A stretch of DNA of 64,000 nucleotides from Clostridiales bacterium. Lineage in GTDB: Bacteria > Bacillota > Clostridia > Christensenellales > Aristaeellaceae. This document shows, piece after piece, positions 61,525 through 64,000 of this stretch. The notes beneath the pieces were generated by a model, which did no database searches, was not told the origin of the DNA, and worked only from the letters and a program-made list of their open reading frames with translations. The position numbers were made by a program, and so were the translations under genes. Positions within the stretch are counted from its first letter, which is position 1. Each line of letters begins with the position of its first letter. Location of the stretch: the NCBI GenBank assembly GCA_004557125.1, contig SFET01000016.1, forward strand, positions 1 through 64,000, written 5' to 3'.

Positions 61525-63453
61525 TTATCCATCCAGCTCCGCAACCGCCTCGCTCAGCTCCTCCCAGATTTCGTAGAGCTCATCGAGGCGCTGCTGCGCT
61601 GCGCGGTGATCCTTCGCCACCTGCTGGGCGAGATTGGAATCCTTGTAGGTCTCCGGGTCGCCCATCTGCGCTTCGAGTCGGGCGATCTCCTCCTCAGTGC
61701 GGGCCACGTCCTCCTCGGCATTCTTCAGCTTCAGGCGCAGCGCCTTCTCGCTCTCCTTTGCAAGGCGCGCCTTGCGCTTCTCCTTGTCGATCTGGGTCTT
61801 CGTCTTGCCTCCGAAGGCCTCCTCCTCGATCCCGGCCTCCTCCAGGCGCTTCTTCTCGAGGTAGTCGTCGTAATTGCCGATGTACTCCTTCGCGCCCTCA
61901 GGGGTCATCTCCACCACGCGGTTGGCCACGCGGTTGATGAAGTAGCGGTCGTGGCTGACGGTGAGGATCGTGCCGTCGAAGTCCTCCAGCGCGCCCTCCA
62001 GCACCTCGCGGCTGTCCATGTCCAGGTGGTTGGTGGGCTCGTCCATCAGCAGGAAGTTGTCGTGGCGCAGCATCAGCTTGGCCAGCGACACCCGGCCCTT
62101 CTCGCCGCCCGACAGCGTGCGGATGGGCTGGAACACGTCGTCGCCGGTGAGCAGGAACAGCGCAAGCACCCCGCGCACCCGGTCGATCTCCAGCCGGGGG
62201 AAGTCGTCCCAGATTTCGTTCAGGATGTCCTTGTCCGGGTGCAGCTTGGTCTGGTGCTGCTCGTAGTAGCCCAAATCCACGTTCGAGCCGTAGACCACCG
62301 TGCCGTTGTCGGGGGGCAGCTGCCGCGCGATGATGTTCAAGAGCGTGGACTTGCCCACGCCGTTGGGGCCGATGATGGCCACGCGGTCGCCCGCGCGCAG
62401 GTGCAGGTTGAAGTTTTCAAACAGCGTGCGGCCCTCGAAGCCCTTGCGCAGATCCTTCACCATCAGCACGTCGTCGCCGGTGCGGCGGCGCGCCTCGAAG
62501 CTGAAGCGCACCTTCTGCTCGCTCTGGGGCTTCTCCAGGCGCTCCATCTTCTCCAGCCGCTTTTCGCGACTCTCTGCGGCCTTGATGGACTTCTCCCGGT
62601 TGTACATGCGGTAGCGCTGGATGATGGCCTCCTGACGGGCGATCTCCGCCTGCTGCAGCTTGTACTCCTTCATCTGGCGCTCCAGATCGGCCCGGCGCTT
62701 GACGGAGAACTGGTCGTAGTTGCCCTCGTACTGGGTGAGCCGCCGCAGCGAAATCTCCGCCATGCAGTCGCACACGGCGTTGAGGAAGTAGCGGTCGTGG
62801 CTGATGACCAGCACCGTGCCCTTGTACTTCTTCAGCGTCTCCTCCAGCCACTGCGTCGCCTGCAGGTCGAGGTGGTTCGTCGGCTCGTCCAGCAGCAAGA
62901 GGTCCGGCTGGGTCAGCAGCAGCCGCGCAAGGCACAGGCGGGTCTTTTCGCCGCCGGAGAGCACCCGCGCGGGCTGATCCTCGCGGCCCTTGGCGAAGCC
63001 CAGGCCCGCCAGCACGCCCTGGATGCGGCTGGGCCACTCGTAGCCGCCGGAGGCCTCGAAGCGATCCAGCAGGTTGGAATAGCTGCGGCTCAGGCGGGCG
63101 TATTCGTCCGCGTCCTCGTGCTTCTCGGCCATCTCGGCCTCCAGCGCGCGCAAGCGCTGCTCCATCTCCTTCAGCGGATCAAACACGCGCTCCAGCTCCT
63201 GCTGCACAGTGAGGTCGCTCTGGATGTCGGCCTCCTGCGTGAGCAGCCCCACCCGCGCACCCTTGACGATGGAGATGCTGCCCTCGTCCGGCTCCATTGC
63301 GCCGGAGATCAGCTTAAACAGCGTGGACTTGCCCGTGCCGTTCGCGCCAACCAGCCCCATGCGGCTGCCCGCCTGGAGCGTGAGGCTCACGTCCTTCAGC
63401 ACGGTGTTCATCGCGAAGGACTTGGTGACGTTTTGTACGGTCAAAAGTATCAT
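61525..63453 (-). CDS. ABC-F family ATPase (ribosome-associated)
   Basis: A 642-aa soluble protein with two ABC domains and no membrane part. Domain 1 has GLVGANGTGKSTLFKLISG, LSGGEKTRLCLARLLL and LLLLDEPTNHLDL. Domain 2 has AIIGPNGVGKSTLLNIIARQ, LSGGEKGRVSLAKLML and LMDEPTNHLDM. The charged linker between them (KEYKLQQAEIARQEAIIQRY) is the P-site tRNA interaction motif region, and a C-terminal coiled coil follows (ARTEEEIARLEAQMG). These features fit the YfmR/Uup-like translation factors rather than a defined resistance protein. The start is ATG 63453. It follows a methyltransferase gene by 21 bp on the same strand. Confidence 0.93.
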   Translation of the reverse strand: MILLTVQNVTKSFAMNTVLKDVSLTLQAGSRMGLVGANGTGKSTLFKLISGAMEPDEGSISIVKGARVGLLTQEADIQSDLTVQQELERVFDPLKEMEQRLRALEAEMAEKHEDADEYARLSRSYSNLLDRFEASGGYEWPSRIQGVLAGLGFAKGREDQPARVLSGGEKTRLCLARLLLTQPDLLLLDEPTNHLDLQATQWLEETLKKYKGTVLVISHDRYFLNAVCDCMAEISLRRLTQYEGNYDQFSVKRRADLERQMKEYKLQQAEIARQEAIIQRYRMYNREKSIKAAESREKRLEKMERLEKPQSEQKVRFSFEARRRTGDDVLMVKDLRKGFEGRTLFENFNLHLRAGDRVAIIGPNGVGKSTLLNIIARQLPPDNGTVVYGSNVDLGYYEQHQTKLHPDKDILNEIWDDFPRLEIDRVRGVLALFLLTGDDVFQPIRTLSGGEKGRVSLAKLMLRHDNFLLMDEPTNHLDMDSREVLEGALEDFDGTILTVSHDRYFINRVANRVVEMTPEGAKEYIGNYDDYLEKKRLEEAGIEEEAFGGKTKTQIDKEKRKARLAKESEKALRLKLKNAEEDVARTEEEIARLEAQMGDPETYKDSNLAQQVAKDHRAAQQRLDELYEIWEELSEAVAELDG

Positions 63454-63474
63454 TTCGTTAACTCCGATGGAGAT

Positions 63475-64000
63475 TTATTCCGCCCACCATCTGCCGCTTG
63501 CACCGCAGGGGAGCACGCCACCGCAGGTCACCGGCAGCACGATCTCGTCCGCCGCGACCCGTCCGCCGTGGGTGCGGCCCACGGTCATGGTCAGCATGTT
63601 GTTCAGCACCGCGGGTTGAAGTCCCGTGGTGTAGCTGTTGATGAGCATGAACCGCGCGTCGTCGGCAAGCACCTTCTCGCAGGCGCTCACCAGGCCGAAC
63701 AGCTCGTTTTCCAGCTTCCACACCTCGCCGCCCGGGCCACGGCCGTAGCTGGGCGGATCCATCAGGATGCCCTCGTAGCGGTTGCCCCGGCGCTCCTCGC
63801 GCTGCACGAACTTCAGCGCGTCGTCGATGATCCATCTAACGCTGGTCTCGTCGATGCCGGACAGCTTGCGGTTCTCGCCCGCCCACTGCACCATGCCCTT
63901 GGCCGCGTCCACATGCGTGACCTTCGCACCCGCCGCCGCACAGGCGCAGGTCGCGCCGCCGGTGTAGCCGAACAGGTTCAGCACGCGGATGGGACGATTC
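63475..64000 (-). CDS. Class I SAM-dependent methyltransferase (RlmI/RlmK-like), 3' part
   Basis: The visible 174 residues include the SAM-binding glycine loop (RVLNLFGYTGGATCACAAAG), the acidic ribose-binding segment VTHVDAAKGMVQWAGENRKL and the catalytic-region LMDPPSYGRGPGGEVWKLE. The C-terminal strands follow (FMLINSYTTGLQPAVLNNML). The family includes 23S rRNA methyltransferases such as RlmI and the related 'Methyltrans_SAM' proteins. The 5' part with any PUA or N-terminal domain lies beyond the right edge of the window. It is upstream of, and probably co-transcribed with, the ABC-F gene. Confidence 0.85.
   Translation of the reverse strand, partial: NRPIRVLNLFGYTGGATCACAAAGAKVTHVDAAKGMVQWAGENRKLSGIDETSVRWIIDDALKFVQREERRGNRYEGILMDPPSYGRGPGGEVWKLENELFGLVSACEKVLADDARFMLINSYTTGLQPAVLNNMLTMTVGRTHGGRVAADEIVLPVTCGGVLPCGASGRWWAE

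Overview
The window is a piece of chromosome from a high-GC, Gram-positive Clostridia-type bacterium. The evidence is the run rimM-trmD-rplS-rbgA-rnhB-yraN-comM, a T-box leader on ileS, strong SD sequences, and many near-consensus sigma-A promoters (TTGACA/TATAAT class with 17-nt spacers). A gut lineage such as Christensenellales or a relative would fit the signal peptides and the BspA-like protein, but that placement is only a guess.

Positions 1 to about 26,690 are an HK97/siphovirus-type prophage that continues off the left edge. Almost everything is on the minus strand, so the phage reads right to left: repressor and dinB switch (24.6-26.4 kb), early/replication genes (zinc ribbon, wHTH protein, Rrp5-like protein, DUF2800, DUF2815, family-A DNA polymerase, XRE protein, DUF4406-like protein, truncated VapE primase), packaging and head genes (TerL, HNH, portal, ClpP-type protease, major capsid protein, head fibre, connectors), then tail genes (major tail protein, chaperone with a probable -1 frameshift extension, tape measure, Dit, tail-tip protein). 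The vapE gene breaks off 15 bp before terL, and the junction seems to retain the last codons of a small terminase gene. An internal deletion has therefore probably removed the rest of vapE, the genes that normally follow it, and terS, leaving a packaging-defective prophage. Two cargo genes sit in the tail module: a YkvA/DUF1232 membrane protein with its own promoter and terminator, and a low-GC HTH protein on the opposite strand. The right prophage end splits host comM just before its Walker B segment. No integrase is visible.

From 26.7 to 38 kb, host genes on the minus strand cover comM (5' part), a giant two-module membrane glycosyltransferase, an aminotransferase with its Lrp regulator, yraN, rnhB, rbgA, rplS, trmD (with an unusual C-terminal extension) and rimM.

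From 38 to 54 kb, mainly on the plus strand, come a TrpXYZ-type ABC transporter with a cupin gene, a secreted BspA-like leucine-rich-repeat protein embedded between copies of a terminator-bearing intergenic repeat, an ACT/UPF0210 pair, a DUF1858 protein, a decayed EamA/GNAT region, and a sugar regulon (LacI regulator, binding protein, permease, double ATPase, two tandem esterases).

From 54 to 64 kb lie ileS (minus strand, T-box controlled, with a 3' deletion/frameshift), a secreted protein of unknown function, a J-domain protein, a membrane protein with a Cys-rich tail, an SPFH protein, an ABC-F ATPase and the 3' part of an rRNA-type methyltransferase gene.

All family calls come from reading motifs and from memory of the families. 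No database search was run.
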